Below, one piece after another: positions 45,314 to 54,187 of a DNA stretch of 64,000 bases (the stretch's first letter is position 1; each line of letters opens with the position of its first letter). A model generated the notes under the pieces. That model was not told the DNA's origin, did no database searches, and saw nothing but the letters and a program-made list of their open reading frames with translations. Made by a program: the position numbers and the translations under genes. Location: NCBI GenBank assembly GCA_017854535.1, contig JAFMHL010000009.1, positions 1-64,000 on the forward strand, given 5' to 3'. The DNA is from Nitratireductor sp. Lineage in GTDB: Bacteria; Pseudomonadota; Alphaproteobacteria; Rhizobiales; Rhizobiaceae.

Positions 45314-46315
45314 ATGTTTGGCATTGATACAACAGTAATTGCTTTTATGGTTTTGGCCGCACTTGGCTTTGGCGGTATCATTTATGCATTGATGTTTAAC
45401 ACCATCTCCAATGACGCACGACAAGCAGAGCGTTTGTCGAGCATCAAACAGCGCGATAAAAGTCAGCAAAACAACGCCGCCCAACGCTTGCAGGAAGCTG
45501 CAAAGCGCCGCAAAACAGTGCAAGATTCATTGAAGGATCTTGAAGATCAAACCAAATCCAAACATAAAAAGAAGCTCACTCTAAAGAAAATGCTGGTTCA
45601 AGCCGGCATGACGATAACTGTACAGCAGTTTTTCATATTCAGTATTCTTTTTGGTCTTGCATTGTCCATCGGCGCTTTCGCCGCTGGCTTTAATATTTAT
45701 GTCATCGGTGGCGCTCTATTTGTTGGAGGGTTCGGGCTACCCCGCTGGTTTGTTTCTTACAAAAGAAAAAAACGCTTTAAGGCCTTTATGAAAGAATTCC
45801 CGAACGCCGTGGACGTCATTGTGCGTGGTGTAAAGGCCGGTCTTCCTCTTAATGACTGCCTGGCAATTATCGCCCGTGAATCGAAAGATCCAGTCGGTCC
45901 AGAGTTTCGCAAGATTGTTGAATCGCAAAAAATGGGTATGACCATGGGCGACGCGATTGCGAAGCTATTCGAAAACATTCCCCTTTCTGAGGCCAATTTC
46001 TTCGGCATCGTTATTGCTATTCAGCAAAGCGCCGGTGGTAACTTGTCTGAAGCACTGGGCAACCTCGCCAATGTTTTGCGTGACCGCAAGAAGTTGGATG
46101 AGAAGATCAAGGCTATGTCCGCCGAGGCGAAAGCATCAGCAGGTATTATCGGCTCCTTGCCATTTTGCGTTACGGGTCTCGTATACCTTACGACACCTGA
46201 CTACATCACTTTGCTCTTCACGCATCCAACAGGCCACATGGTTATCGGTGGTTCACTGATTTGGATGTCCATGGGCATTTTGGTGATGAAGAAAATGATC
46301 AACTTTGATTTTTAG
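45314..46315 (+). CDS. tadB: Tad platform protein TadB
   Basis: A 333-residue inner-membrane type II secretion F-domain protein. One N-terminal membrane segment, a charged lysine-rich stretch (about residues 45-95), two hydrophobic segments (about 100-150), the F domain with FPNAVDVIVRGVKAGLPL and FFGIVIAIQQSAGGNLSEALGNL, and a C-terminal membrane pair. It forms the platform with TadC. Starts five bases after the cpaF stop. Confidence 0.94.
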   Translation: MFGIDTTVIAFMVLAALGFGGIIYALMFNTISNDARQAERLSSIKQRDKSQQNNAAQRLQEAAKRRKTVQDSLKDLEDQTKSKHKKKLTLKKMLVQAGMTITVQQFFIFSILFGLALSIGAFAAGFNIYVIGGALFVGGFGLPRWFVSYKRKKRFKAFMKEFPNAVDVIVRGVKAGLPLNDCLAIIARESKDPVGPEFRKIVESQKMGMTMGDAIAKLFENIPLSEANFFGIVIAIQQSAGGNLSEALGNLANVLRDRKKLDEKIKAMSAEAKASAGIIGSLPFCVTGLVYLTTPDYITLLFTHPTGHMVIGGSLIWMSMGILVMKKMINFDF

Positions 46316-46329
46316 GCGGAGCAATTCCA

Positions 46330-47304
46330 TTGGGTGATATTTTAGCAATAGTTTTAGAACCGCAGGCACTGTTGGCAATTCTTGCCGCATTGGCAGTCTT
46401 TGCAACGGTTTTAACGATAGCAATGCCGATCTTCCAACAGGATGAGTTGGCGAGCCGCATGAAATCGACGGTTATTGAGCGCGAGAAAATTCGCCAACGC
46501 GAACGCGAGCGCCTAGCTGCCGAAAAGAAGCGTGGTACGTTAAAACACAAAGACTCCGGCATGATGAAAGATCTGGTTGAGAAACTGGATTTGAAAAAAG
46601 CGCTTGCTGACCAATCGACTTTCGACAACCTGAAAATGGCTGGATATCGTAAGCAGTCGCATGTCTATGTCTTCTTGTTTTTCAGACTTGTATTGCCATT
46701 GATCTTATTGTTCCTTGGCTCTGTTTATATGTTCTTGATTTCAACGACCGATCGTCCGTTCATGATGAAGCTGCTGATCGTAATGGTTATCGCTTACATC
46801 GGCTTTTATTTGCCAAACGTGTTTGTGAAAAACCAGGTTGGCAAGCGCCAGTTGTCCATTCGCCGCGCTTGGCCAGATGCGCTCGATCTAATGCTGATCT
46901 GTGTTGAATCCGGCATGTCCATGGAAGCTGCCTTTAGAAAAGTGGCGGTCGAGATTGGAACAACATCCGTTCCGCTGGCTGAAGAACTTGTGCTTACAAA
47001 TGCCGAACTTTCTTACTTGCAAGAGCGTCGTCAAGCTTATGAAAACCTTGCCTCCAGAACGGGCCTTGATGGAGTGAAGTCTGTGACGATGGCACTTATT
47101 CAGGCCGAGCGTTACGGTACGCCGTTGGGTACTGCACTGCGTGTTTTGGCTCAAGAAAATAGAGATATGCGTATGTCTGAAGCTGAGAAAAAGGCTGCCG
47201 CTTTGCCACCAAAACTGACCGTTCCGATGATCGTGTTTTTCTTGCCGGTTCTTTTCGCAGTGATCATGGGCCCAGCTGGTATCCGAATTTCGGAAATGAA
47301 CTAA
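46330..47304 (+). CDS. tadC: Tad platform protein TadC
   Basis: A 324-residue paralogue of TadB. The F domain shows WPDALDLMLICVESGMSMEAAFRKV and ERYGTPLGTALRVLAQENRDMR, with membrane segments at about 10-30, 115-165 and 295-318. Start is TTG at 46330 with GGCGGAG nine bases before; no ATG fits. It ends the operon at a strong terminator. Confidence 0.93.
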   Translation: MGDILAIVLEPQALLAILAALAVFATVLTIAMPIFQQDELASRMKSTVIEREKIRQRERERLAAEKKRGTLKHKDSGMMKDLVEKLDLKKALADQSTFDNLKMAGYRKQSHVYVFLFFRLVLPLILLFLGSVYMFLISTTDRPFMMKLLIVMVIAYIGFYLPNVFVKNQVGKRQLSIRRAWPDALDLMLICVESGMSMEAAFRKVAVEIGTTSVPLAEELVLTNAELSYLQERRQAYENLASRTGLDGVKSVTMALIQAERYGTPLGTALRVLAQENRDMRMSEAEKKAAALPPKLTVPMIVFFLPVLFAVIMGPAGIRISEMN

Positions 47305-47328
47305 CAGCTAAAACGAATAAATTTTCTT

Positions 47329-47366
47329 AATCCGCCATCCGGCAAGAATCGGGTGGCGGATTTTTT
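47329..47366 (+). terminator. Intrinsic terminator of the cpaB-tadC operon
   Basis: AATCCGCCATCC/GGGTGGCGGATT (one T-G pair) with a ten-base loop, followed by Ts. Strong. Confidence 0.9.
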
Positions 47367-47439
47367 GTTGCCCTGAAATAGTCGTGAAATAAATCATGTT
47401 GGATATTTCAGCGTTGTGATGCTGAGGATGGGAGCAGAA

Positions 47440-47913
47440 ATGAAATTGAAATTTATTGCAATGGATTCAACCAAGGTGCAACAGCTCAGAAACGGCGGGT
47501 TGGATGCCAATGGCCAAGCGCCCGAGCAAACCATATCAGACGGCGATGGCAATCCTTGCCGTCATTGTCAGCGGGATATTAAAGCAGGAAAACCCATGCT
47601 GGTTTTGTCCCACAGGCCATTCACCAAGCTTCAGCCCTATGCGGAATCGGGGCCTATATTTTTATGTGCAGATGATTGCGAACCTTTTGACGCGGCTACC
47701 GGATTGCCGGAAACAGTAATCACCAGGCCCGATTTCATTCTTCGAGGTTATGATGCAGCAGAACGGATTATAGGTGGCACAGGCAAAGTGATCGCAACCA
47801 GTTCTATTGAGCAATATGCCAAGGATCTGATGAAAGATAAGAATGTCGAAGCAGTTCACCTGCGTTCTTCAAGCAATAATCGTTATTTTGGCGCAATAAA
47901 AAGGGCGGAATAA
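47440..47913 (+). CDS. DUF1203 family protein
   Basis: A 157-residue protein resembling DUF1203. NPCRHCQRDI near residue 45 has a Cys-x2-Cys, LVLSHRPF and GPIFLCADDCEPF add more cysteines, and the C-terminus is alpha-beta. No signal peptide. Function unknown; the cysteines could bind a metal. GGGAG precedes ATG 47440. It lies after the tadC terminator with its own upstream space, so a pilus link is not implied. Confidence 0.72.
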   Translation: MKLKFIAMDSTKVQQLRNGGLDANGQAPEQTISDGDGNPCRHCQRDIKAGKPMLVLSHRPFTKLQPYAESGPIFLCADDCEPFDAATGLPETVITRPDFILRGYDAAERIIGGTGKVIATSSIEQYAKDLMKDKNVEAVHLRSSSNNRYFGAIKRAE

Positions 47914-47920
47914 TTCGCCC
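47898..47920 (-). terminator. Terminator of tadD, overlapping the end of the DUF1203 gene
   Basis: On the minus strand GGGCG-N8-CGCCC is followed by TTTTTAT. It lies 33 bases downstream of the tadD stop, and its T-run half is inside the last codons of the opposite gene. Confidence 0.5.
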
Positions 47921-47952
47921 AATCCAAAGTCTAGTAACTGATTGGAGAAAGC

Positions 47953-48744
47953 TCAGTTTGTATTCTTGTCTTCATTCTTCAATTGGTTCCAGGCATTTTG
48001 CTGGGAAAGCATCTGGCGTAGATATGTAACATTCGCTTGAGCGTCTGCGCTGCTTAATTCGCCTGCTGCTATTTTTTTAGCTTCCTCAAAACGTCCTTGT
48101 AATCCAACAACCAAGGCTAGGTTTTGCCTGACGCGGCTGTCTGCTCCGGGACGCTTTATGGCCTGACGAAGATAATTTTCTGATTGCGCCAATTCATTCG
48201 TAAGCAAATAACTCATGCCCAAATTTGAGAGAATTGATGGTTCGCCCGGAACTAAAGAAAGCGCCTTGTTGTAATATTCGCGAGCTTCCTGTGCTCTGTC
48301 CAATTGGTCAAGAACAGCGCCTTGAGCGGACAATAGTTTCCAGTCGGGATTGTCTGGGCGTTGGGCCCGACCAATTACTTCCAATGCCTTCATCAGATCG
48401 CCACTTGAAGCCAGCGCCTTGCCATATGCGGCCAAAACATCATTGTCTTCTGGATGATATATGACCATTTGCTGCATTACAGCCAAAGCTTGATCATCGC
48501 GGCCCGCACTACGCAAAGCAGATGCATAGGTTAGGCCAATATTTCTGTCCTTTGGACGACGTTCATATTGTTTCGTAAGTCTGGCAATAGCGCCATTTAG
48601 TTCGGTTGCATTCATCTGATCAATAGACTGGCCGCCGCGATTTATGCTTCCGGTTTTTGTTCGGTCGGTAGCACATCCGCTAAGGACCATAACCGCCGCC
48701 AAAGAAACGATAATTATCGACTTTCGAGTAGAATTGAAAACCAT
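47953..48744 (-). CDS. tadD: TPR lipoprotein TadD
   Basis: A 263-residue lipoprotein (lipobox VLSGC, Cys about residue 24) with about four tetratricopeptide repeats, e.g. PEDNDVLAAYGKALASSGDLMKALEVI and AQEAREYYNKALSLVPGEPSILSNLGMSYLL. TadD is needed for pilus biogenesis and probably helps secretin assembly. It faces the main operon on the minus strand and has its own promoter region shared with the aminopeptidase gene. Confidence 0.88.
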   Translation of the reverse strand: MVFNSTRKSIIIVSLAAVMVLSGCATDRTKTGSINRGGQSIDQMNATELNGAIARLTKQYERRPKDRNIGLTYASALRSAGRDDQALAVMQQMVIYHPEDNDVLAAYGKALASSGDLMKALEVIGRAQRPDNPDWKLLSAQGAVLDQLDRAQEAREYYNKALSLVPGEPSILSNLGMSYLLTNELAQSENYLRQAIKRPGADSRVRQNLALVVGLQGRFEEAKKIAAGELSSADAQANVTYLRQMLSQQNAWNQLKNEDKNTN

Positions 48745-48799
48745 GCTAAGACATCCCGAATCGTGTTACGCCCTGACGGGCTCGTTCATCCAGCAATAA

Positions 48800-48814
48800 T
48801 CTGTTAACCCTAAT
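48800..48814. promoter_or_regulatory. Tad-locus GTTAAC element, tadD copy
   Basis: TCTGTTAACCCTAAT matches the two cpaB copies except at two variable bases. It lies 56 bases before tadD and 42 bases before the divergent aminopeptidase gene. Confidence 0.45.
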
Positions 48815-48855
48815 GGAACGTTAATTTTCCTTTCAAACTTTATTAAGGTTCGCCA

Positions 48856-50232
48856 ATGTCTAAACTGCCCAACCCATTTGTTAAGAAAACAGCTAACGCA
48901 ATTCCTATTTTTCTGGTTTCAAAAGCTATGCTGTCGAACAAAAATGAGTTTCTGCCAGTCGATCTAAAATGGGCGAAAACAACCGGATTTGAAGGCAAAC
49001 ATTTGAGTATATGCCTGGTTCCCGATGTTAAAGGAGGTATTGGGAAAGTTCTTTTCGGCTTTAACAAGAATGCAAATCCACTGGATATTGGGAAAATTAC
49101 CCGAAATTTGCCAAAAGGTAATTACAATATTGCTTCTGAACTGAATGAGCCGCAGTTGACTGCTTTAGGACTGGCCCTCGGTTCCTATGAATTCACAAAA
49201 TATAAAGCCTCCAAGAAGTCAGACGTCCGGTTTAGTCTTCCAAAAGATGTGGATGTCGATCAATTGTCAGCTGATATTGAAGCAGCTTATCTAGTGCGCG
49301 ATCTCATCAATACGCCTACCAATGATATGGGACCAGAGCATCTTGAAAAAGCATTCCGCCAACTTGCAAGTCGGTTCAAGGCTGAAGTAACGGTGATAAA
49401 AGGGAATGATCTTTTGAAAAAGAATTTCCCGATGATCCATGCTGTTGGCCGCGCCAGTTCTGACGCGCCGCGATTGCTTGATATGAAATGGGGAAAGTCC
49501 AGCGATCCAATAGTAACCTTGGTGGGCAAAGGAGTTTGCTTTGATACAGGGGGCCTGAACATTAAGCCTGGCAACTCCATGACTTTGATGAAAAAAGATA
49601 TGGGCGGCGCGGCCAATGTGCTTGGTCTTGCATTGATGATCATGGCGGCAAAACTGCCGGTTCGGTTGCGTTTGCTGATCCCTGCGGTGGAAAATTCTAT
49701 TTCGGGGAATGCTTTCAGACCCGGAGATGTTCTGGCCAGTAGAAAAGGGATTTCCGTTGAAATTGGCAACACCGATGCGGAAGGTCGCTTAGTCTTGGGC
49801 GATGCGCTTGCCTATGGGGACGAAGAAAACCCGGATGTCATGATTGATATGGCCACTCTTACAGGTGCTGCCCGTGTTGCTCTTGGCCCTGATCTGCCGC
49901 CTTTTTACAGTGATGACGATGCGCTAGCTTCGCAGATTTTAAAGGCTTCTGTCGACAAACGTGATCCACTTTGGAGAATGCCACTTTGGCAACCCTATGA
50001 ATCCATGTTGTCATCCACCATTGCTGACGCCAATCATATTACAAGCGGCGGTTTTGCAGGTTCAATAACAGCTGCGCTTTTTCTCAAAAAGTTTGTAAAC
50101 CCGAAAACAAGCTGGGTGCATCTTGATGTCTTTGGATGGGTGCCATCTGCCAAGCCATGGGCATCGGTTGGAGGCGAGGCGCAGGGTATTAGAGCGCTAT
50201 TTTCAGTTCTGCAACAACGATACGGCAAGTAA
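48856..50232 (+). CDS. M17-family leucyl aminopeptidase
   Basis: A 458-residue dizinc/dimanganese aminopeptidase. VGKGVCFDTGGLNIKPGNSM, the metal-binding NTDAEGRLVLGDAL and the active-site Lys in KKDMGG are present. The N-terminal 130 residues are the less conserved hexamer-forming domain. It removes N-terminal residues from peptides in the cytosol. Just downstream lies an NlpC/P60 hydrolase, so a role in recycling wall peptides is plausible. Confidence 0.94.
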   Translation: MSKLPNPFVKKTANAIPIFLVSKAMLSNKNEFLPVDLKWAKTTGFEGKHLSICLVPDVKGGIGKVLFGFNKNANPLDIGKITRNLPKGNYNIASELNEPQLTALGLALGSYEFTKYKASKKSDVRFSLPKDVDVDQLSADIEAAYLVRDLINTPTNDMGPEHLEKAFRQLASRFKAEVTVIKGNDLLKKNFPMIHAVGRASSDAPRLLDMKWGKSSDPIVTLVGKGVCFDTGGLNIKPGNSMTLMKKDMGGAANVLGLALMIMAAKLPVRLRLLIPAVENSISGNAFRPGDVLASRKGISVEIGNTDAEGRLVLGDALAYGDEENPDVMIDMATLTGAARVALGPDLPPFYSDDDALASQILKASVDKRDPLWRMPLWQPYESMLSSTIADANHITSGGFAGSITAALFLKKFVNPKTSWVHLDVFGWVPSAKPWASVGGEAQGIRALFSVLQQRYGK

Positions 50233-50269
50233 CGCGATAGGTAGCGGAAACGCGATTTCAACCTAGGTC

Positions 50270-50324
50270 TTGATCAGTTCTTAATTAAATATAGGATATG
50301 CTCAGATACGAAACGACGTCTGAG
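50270..50324 (+). promoter_or_regulatory. Candidate promoter and operator of the MarR-NlpC pair
   Basis: TTGATC (50270-50275), 16 bases, TAGGAT (50292-50297), then a dyad CTCAGA-N12-TCTGAG (50301-50324) that would cover the start of transcription, a layout suited to self-repression by the MarR protein encoded next. Confidence 0.35.
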
Positions 50325-50340
50325 ACGGGACCAAGACCGG

Positions 50341-50700
50341 ATGGCTTCAACCATGCGACCAGCCGATGCTTTGAAAATATGGCAGCAAGTCTGTCTTGAT
50401 CAGGTATTGGATGACCAGCCTGATCTGACACTACGCCAGATGTCGATCTTGCTGACCATATATATGGAGACCCCGCCTCACACAGTACGTGGTCTTGCAG
50501 AGAAACTGGCTGTAACCAAGCCAGTCATTACCCGTGCTCTTGATACCATGGGAACCTTGGGCTTTGTGTCTCGTCGTCGCGATGAAAGAGATCGCCGAAA
50601 TGTTCTGATTCAGCGGACGGTTGCAGGAACCGTCTATCTTGAAAAACTATCTGACTTAATTCTGAACCACATACAAAACGACGTGGAGCAGCGATCATGA
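50341..50700 (+). CDS. MarR-type winged-helix regulator, short
   Basis: A 119-residue protein with a MarR winged helix (TLRQMSILLTIYMETPPHTVRGLAEKLAVTKPVITRALDTMGTLGFVSRRRDERDRR in outline). MarR proteins are usually 140 or more residues; the dimerising ends here are short. The wing has the typical DxRDRR. Its last four bases overlap the NlpC/P60 start, so regulator and hydrolase are made together. Confidence 0.85.
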   Translation: MASTMRPADALKIWQQVCLDQVLDDQPDLTLRQMSILLTIYMETPPHTVRGLAEKLAVTKPVITRALDTMGTLGFVSRRRDERDRRNVLIQRTVAGTVYLEKLSDLILNHIQNDVEQRS

Positions 50701-51572
50701 AAAATATTTGGCCCGAAATAAAACAATTGGACAGACGTCTATCCGTTACTCACCACGAAAAAAGTGTGGCTTCAGCTGCGCGCATAAACGCCTCATTTGC
50801 AGACCTGAAGTCGGCCCCTTCGCTTGACAGCGGTCTCGATACACAATTGCTTTTCGGTGATCGTGTGAGCGTTCTGGAGAGAAAAAATGAGTGGGCAAAA
50901 GTGCATGCAAGCTTCGACCTATCGGGGAATGTTGATGCCCCAGGTTATGTCGGTTGGGTATTAACGTCGGCACTTTCGACTGCGGCATCTATGCCAACTC
51001 ACAGGGTGTTTGCTCCCCGTAGCTTTCTTTATCCAGGTCCCGAGATGAAATCGCCACGTTCTGGCGAATACTCAATGGGGTCTTCAATTACCGTCACAGA
51101 TACAGCCCAAACACGCGGGACTGACTATTATATCCTTGATTCAGGTGAGGCCATTATAGCGCGCCATGTTGTTCCACTGGCTGAAATTCAAACCGACTAT
51201 GTATCAGTCGCAGAAAAACTCATTTACACCCCTTATCTTTGGGGCGGGGCTACAGGCTTTGGAATAGATTGTTCAGGCTTGGTGCAGTTGTCGATGCGCC
51301 TATGCGGTCGAATGGTTATGCGGGATACAGACATGCAAGCAGCAACTCTGGGTGTGCCAGTGGATATTGAAGATAATTGGGAGATGCTTCAAAGGGGTGA
51401 TCTGGTATTTTGGCGCGGCCATGTGGCCATTGCCCAAGGCAGCATTGATGGCGAGGCGCATTTGATCCATGCAAATGGATATACGATGGATGTGACCAGT
51501 GAGCCTGCCAAACAAGCGATTGAGCGCATCGCCTATCTTTATGAAACGCCGATAGGCGTCAAAAGGCTCTAA
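50697..51572 (+). CDS. NlpC/P60-family cell wall peptidase, cytosolic type
   Basis: A 291-residue protein: two SH3-like domains (about residues 25-160) and a C-terminal NlpC/P60 domain with the Cys in GIDCSGLVQ (about 192), the His in RGHVAIA (about 242) and HANGYT. The family cuts D-Glu-diaminopimelate-type bonds. No signal peptide or membrane segment is visible, pointing to action on imported muropeptides. Together with the aminopeptidase upstream this looks like a recycling unit. Starts inside the MarR gene's stop (ATGA). Confidence 0.9.
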   Translation: MKNIWPEIKQLDRRLSVTHHEKSVASAARINASFADLKSAPSLDSGLDTQLLFGDRVSVLERKNEWAKVHASFDLSGNVDAPGYVGWVLTSALSTAASMPTHRVFAPRSFLYPGPEMKSPRSGEYSMGSSITVTDTAQTRGTDYYILDSGEAIIARHVVPLAEIQTDYVSVAEKLIYTPYLWGGATGFGIDCSGLVQLSMRLCGRMVMRDTDMQAATLGVPVDIEDNWEMLQRGDLVFWRGHVAIAQGSIDGEAHLIHANGYTMDVTSEPAKQAIERIAYLYETPIGVKRL

Positions 51573-51584
51573 AGCGACACAGAC

Positions 51585-52547
51585 CTAATATCCTATTTGT
51601 CTATCTACCAAATGCTCAAGAGGCTCCCCTGCCTCATAGCGCTGAATTTGCCTGTTCACATGATGGCTTATGGCAGTGGCATCCGAGCTTGCCGCTACAT
51701 GAGGTGTTATGATAGCCGCAGGATGGCTCCACAACGGACTATCCAGCGACAATGGTTCCTGCTCAAAAACATCTAGAGAAACACCTCCTAGTATTCCATC
51801 TTCAAGACAAGAAATGATATCGGTTTCCACTTGGCTTCCGCCCCGCCCGCCATTGATGAATATGGGTGTTGCAATTTCTGGATGAGATTTCAGTTTTAAG
51901 AAAAGCGGCCGATTGTAAAAGCCTTTTGTATCAGGGGTCAAAGGCAACAGACCGACCACAAAATGACAGTGCGCTAAAAACGTGTCGATCTCGCTTTGAT
52001 CAAAACACTCGACACCGTCGATCTGTTTCTTGGTTCGGCTCCAGCCGATAACGGTGAATCCAAGCATCTTGAGTTTTCTTGCAGCATCCTGGCCAAGAAT
52101 ACCCAGCCCCATAACTCCCACGGTTATCTCTTTTGCTTCGGGTTGTGGGCGCTCGTTCCAATTCTGCTTCGATTGACTGGCATCATATTGTTTTGTCTGA
52201 CGCAGATGAGAAAGGCATTGCAGACAGACCCATTCACTCATTCGGGTTGTAAGCGTCGGATCTACGAACCGCACGATGGGAAGGTCCGGAACATCTTTTG
52301 ATTGCAAAATATGATCGACACCGGCACCGGCTGAAAAGATAATTTCAAGATCGGGAAGCCGCGCAAAGAGTTTGGCATCGGGCTTCCATACAATTGCATA
52401 TTTAACACCATGAAATATTTCAGGATGATGCGTGCCATCGTTCAGATTGATGACGTCCCGGTCGGTAAATGCTTCTGAAAAGGAGTCGGATTTCCGCTCT
52501 CCTGCAAACTGCACAGCCAAGAGTAAGGGTGATTTTTGTTCAGCCAT
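51585..52547 (-). CDS. D-2-hydroxyacid dehydrogenase, glyoxylate/hydroxypyruvate reductase A-like
   Basis: A 320-residue NAD(P)-dependent dehydrogenase. The Rossmann loop is VMGLGILGQDAA; the catalytic Arg, Glu and His appear in GGRGGSQVETD, DVFEQEPL and PHVAASSD. The sequence is closest in style to GhrA, which reduces glyoxylate and hydroxypyruvate. It starts eight bases after yejF and is likely the last gene of that operon. Confidence 0.87.
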   Translation of the reverse strand: MAEQKSPLLLAVQFAGERKSDSFSEAFTDRDVINLNDGTHHPEIFHGVKYAIVWKPDAKLFARLPDLEIIFSAGAGVDHILQSKDVPDLPIVRFVDPTLTTRMSEWVCLQCLSHLRQTKQYDASQSKQNWNERPQPEAKEITVGVMGLGILGQDAARKLKMLGFTVIGWSRTKKQIDGVECFDQSEIDTFLAHCHFVVGLLPLTPDTKGFYNRPLFLKLKSHPEIATPIFINGGRGGSQVETDIISCLEDGILGGVSLDVFEQEPLSLDSPLWSHPAAIITPHVAASSDATAISHHVNRQIQRYEAGEPLEHLVDRQIGY

Positions 52548-52555
52548 CCAGCCCT

Positions 52556-54187
52556 CTATTGATCTATTACGCCAACAGGTGCGGTTTCGATATCAAATGC
52601 TGCCGCCATCAAAGCTTTGGTGTAGTCTGTCTTTGGAGCTGTGAAAATCTGGTCTGCAGTACCCTGTTCCACCACTTTACCGCCGCGCATGACAATCACT
52701 TCATTGGCAAGCGCACGAACGACTTTCAGGTCGTGACTGATAAACATATAGGCGAGGCCGCGTCGCTTTTGCAGATCACGCAATAGATCGACAACCTGCG
52801 CTTGGACACTCATATCAAGCGCAGAGGTAGGCTCGTCCAGCATGATAAACTTAGGCTCCAGAACAACAGCGCGCGCTATAGCAATACGCTGGCGCTGCCC
52901 GCCGGAAAATTCATGGGGGTAACGATGGCGGGTTTCTGCATCAAGGCCCGTCTCGGACAATGCCTGACAGACGCGGGCATCGCGTTGTTGGGCTGTTAGA
53001 GATGGCTCGTGTATTTTTAATCCCTCGGCAACAATTTCAGCAACGCTCATGCGTGGGCTTAGCGAGCCATAGGGATCTTGAAACACAACTTGCATTCGGT
53101 CGCGATAGCCGCGCATTTCCCGAAAAGTTTTTTCATGGATGGCATCACCAAGAAAGACGATTTTGCCTTCACTTGGAATGAGTTTCGTGAGCGCCATACC
53201 AAGGGTAGTTTTCCCCGATCCAGATTCGCCAACCACGCCAAGCGTCTGTCCTTCGCGTAACACGAGGTCAATGCCATCAACCGCTTTGACGTGATCTACA
53301 GTCTTGCGCATAAAGCCTTTTTTGATCGGAAACCAGACCTTTATGTTTTCAGCCTGCATGACCATTGGTGCATTGAGATCAGCCTTTGGCGGTGTGCCTT
53401 TTGGCTCAGCCGATAGCAAATGCTGGGTGTAACTGTGTTGAGGATTGGCAAAAATCTCAGATGTTTTTCCGTGTTCAACAATGTTTCCGTGCTGCATCAC
53501 GCAAGTGCGATCCGCTATTTTACGCACAATGCCCAAATCGTGGGTGATGAACAGCATGGCGAGGCCATGGCTTAACTGGAGTTCTTTTAAAAGTTTTAGT
53601 ATTTGCGCTTGCACCGTCACATCAAGCGCCGTGGTTGGCTCATCAGCTATTAATAGCTTTGGTTCATTTGCCAAAGCCATGGCAATCATCACGCGCTGGC
53701 GCTGGCCTCCGGACAGTTGATGGGGATAGGCATTGAGGCGTTTCTCCGGTTGCTGGATACCCACCTGATGCAACAACTCCAAGACCCGTCTAGATGCTTG
53801 TGCCGCATTCATGCCTTTATGCAAACGAAGGATTTCAACAATCTGTTGCTCAATCGTGTGCAACGGATTGAGCGATGTCATCGGCTCTTGAAAGATCATC
53901 GTAATGGCATTGCCGCGAACCGCTCTTAACTCAGGTTCGCTTGCTTTCAATAAATCTTCGCCTTCAAACAGGATTTCACCGCTTGGATGCGATGCGGCCG
54001 GATAGGGTAACAATTTCAAAACCGAAAGTGCCGAAACAGATTTCCCAGAACCGGACTCCCCAACCAATGCCAGCGTTTCTCCTGGCATAATATCAAAGCT
54101 GATCTTGTCGACTGCTGTGGTGGTCTTACCCCCTTGAGAAAATGCAATCGATAAGTTTTTGACCGAAAGGAGTGGTTGTTGGCTCAT
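52556..54187 (-). CDS. yejF: Peptide ABC transporter ATP-binding protein YejF (tandem ATPase)
   Basis: A 543-residue protein with two full ABC domains: GESGSGKSVSALS, LSGGQRQRVMIA and LIADEPTTALD in the first; GESGSGKTTLGMA, FSGGQRQRIAIA and IMLDEPTSALD in the second. It energises YejBE. Its ATG overlaps the yejE stop by four bases. Confidence 0.95.
   Translation of the reverse strand: MSQQPLLSVKNLSIAFSQGGKTTTAVDKISFDIMPGETLALVGESGSGKSVSALSVLKLLPYPAASHPSGEILFEGEDLLKASEPELRAVRGNAITMIFQEPMTSLNPLHTIEQQIVEILRLHKGMNAAQASRRVLELLHQVGIQQPEKRLNAYPHQLSGGQRQRVMIAMALANEPKLLIADEPTTALDVTVQAQILKLLKELQLSHGLAMLFITHDLGIVRKIADRTCVMQHGNIVEHGKTSEIFANPQHSYTQHLLSAEPKGTPPKADLNAPMVMQAENIKVWFPIKKGFMRKTVDHVKAVDGIDLVLREGQTLGVVGESGSGKTTLGMALTKLIPSEGKIVFLGDAIHEKTFREMRGYRDRMQVVFQDPYGSLSPRMSVAEIVAEGLKIHEPSLTAQQRDARVCQALSETGLDAETRHRYPHEFSGGQRQRIAIARAVVLEPKFIMLDEPTSALDMSVQAQVVDLLRDLQKRRGLAYMFISHDLKVVRALANEVIVMRGGKVVEQGTADQIFTAPKTDYTKALMAAAFDIETAPVGVIDQ

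Noticed and set aside
10202-47356. Sixteen-base repeat GGCAAGAATCGGGTGG at 10202-10217 and at 47341-47356
   Set aside because: About one such match is expected by chance in 64 kb, and the second copy is part of a terminator hairpin while the first is not.
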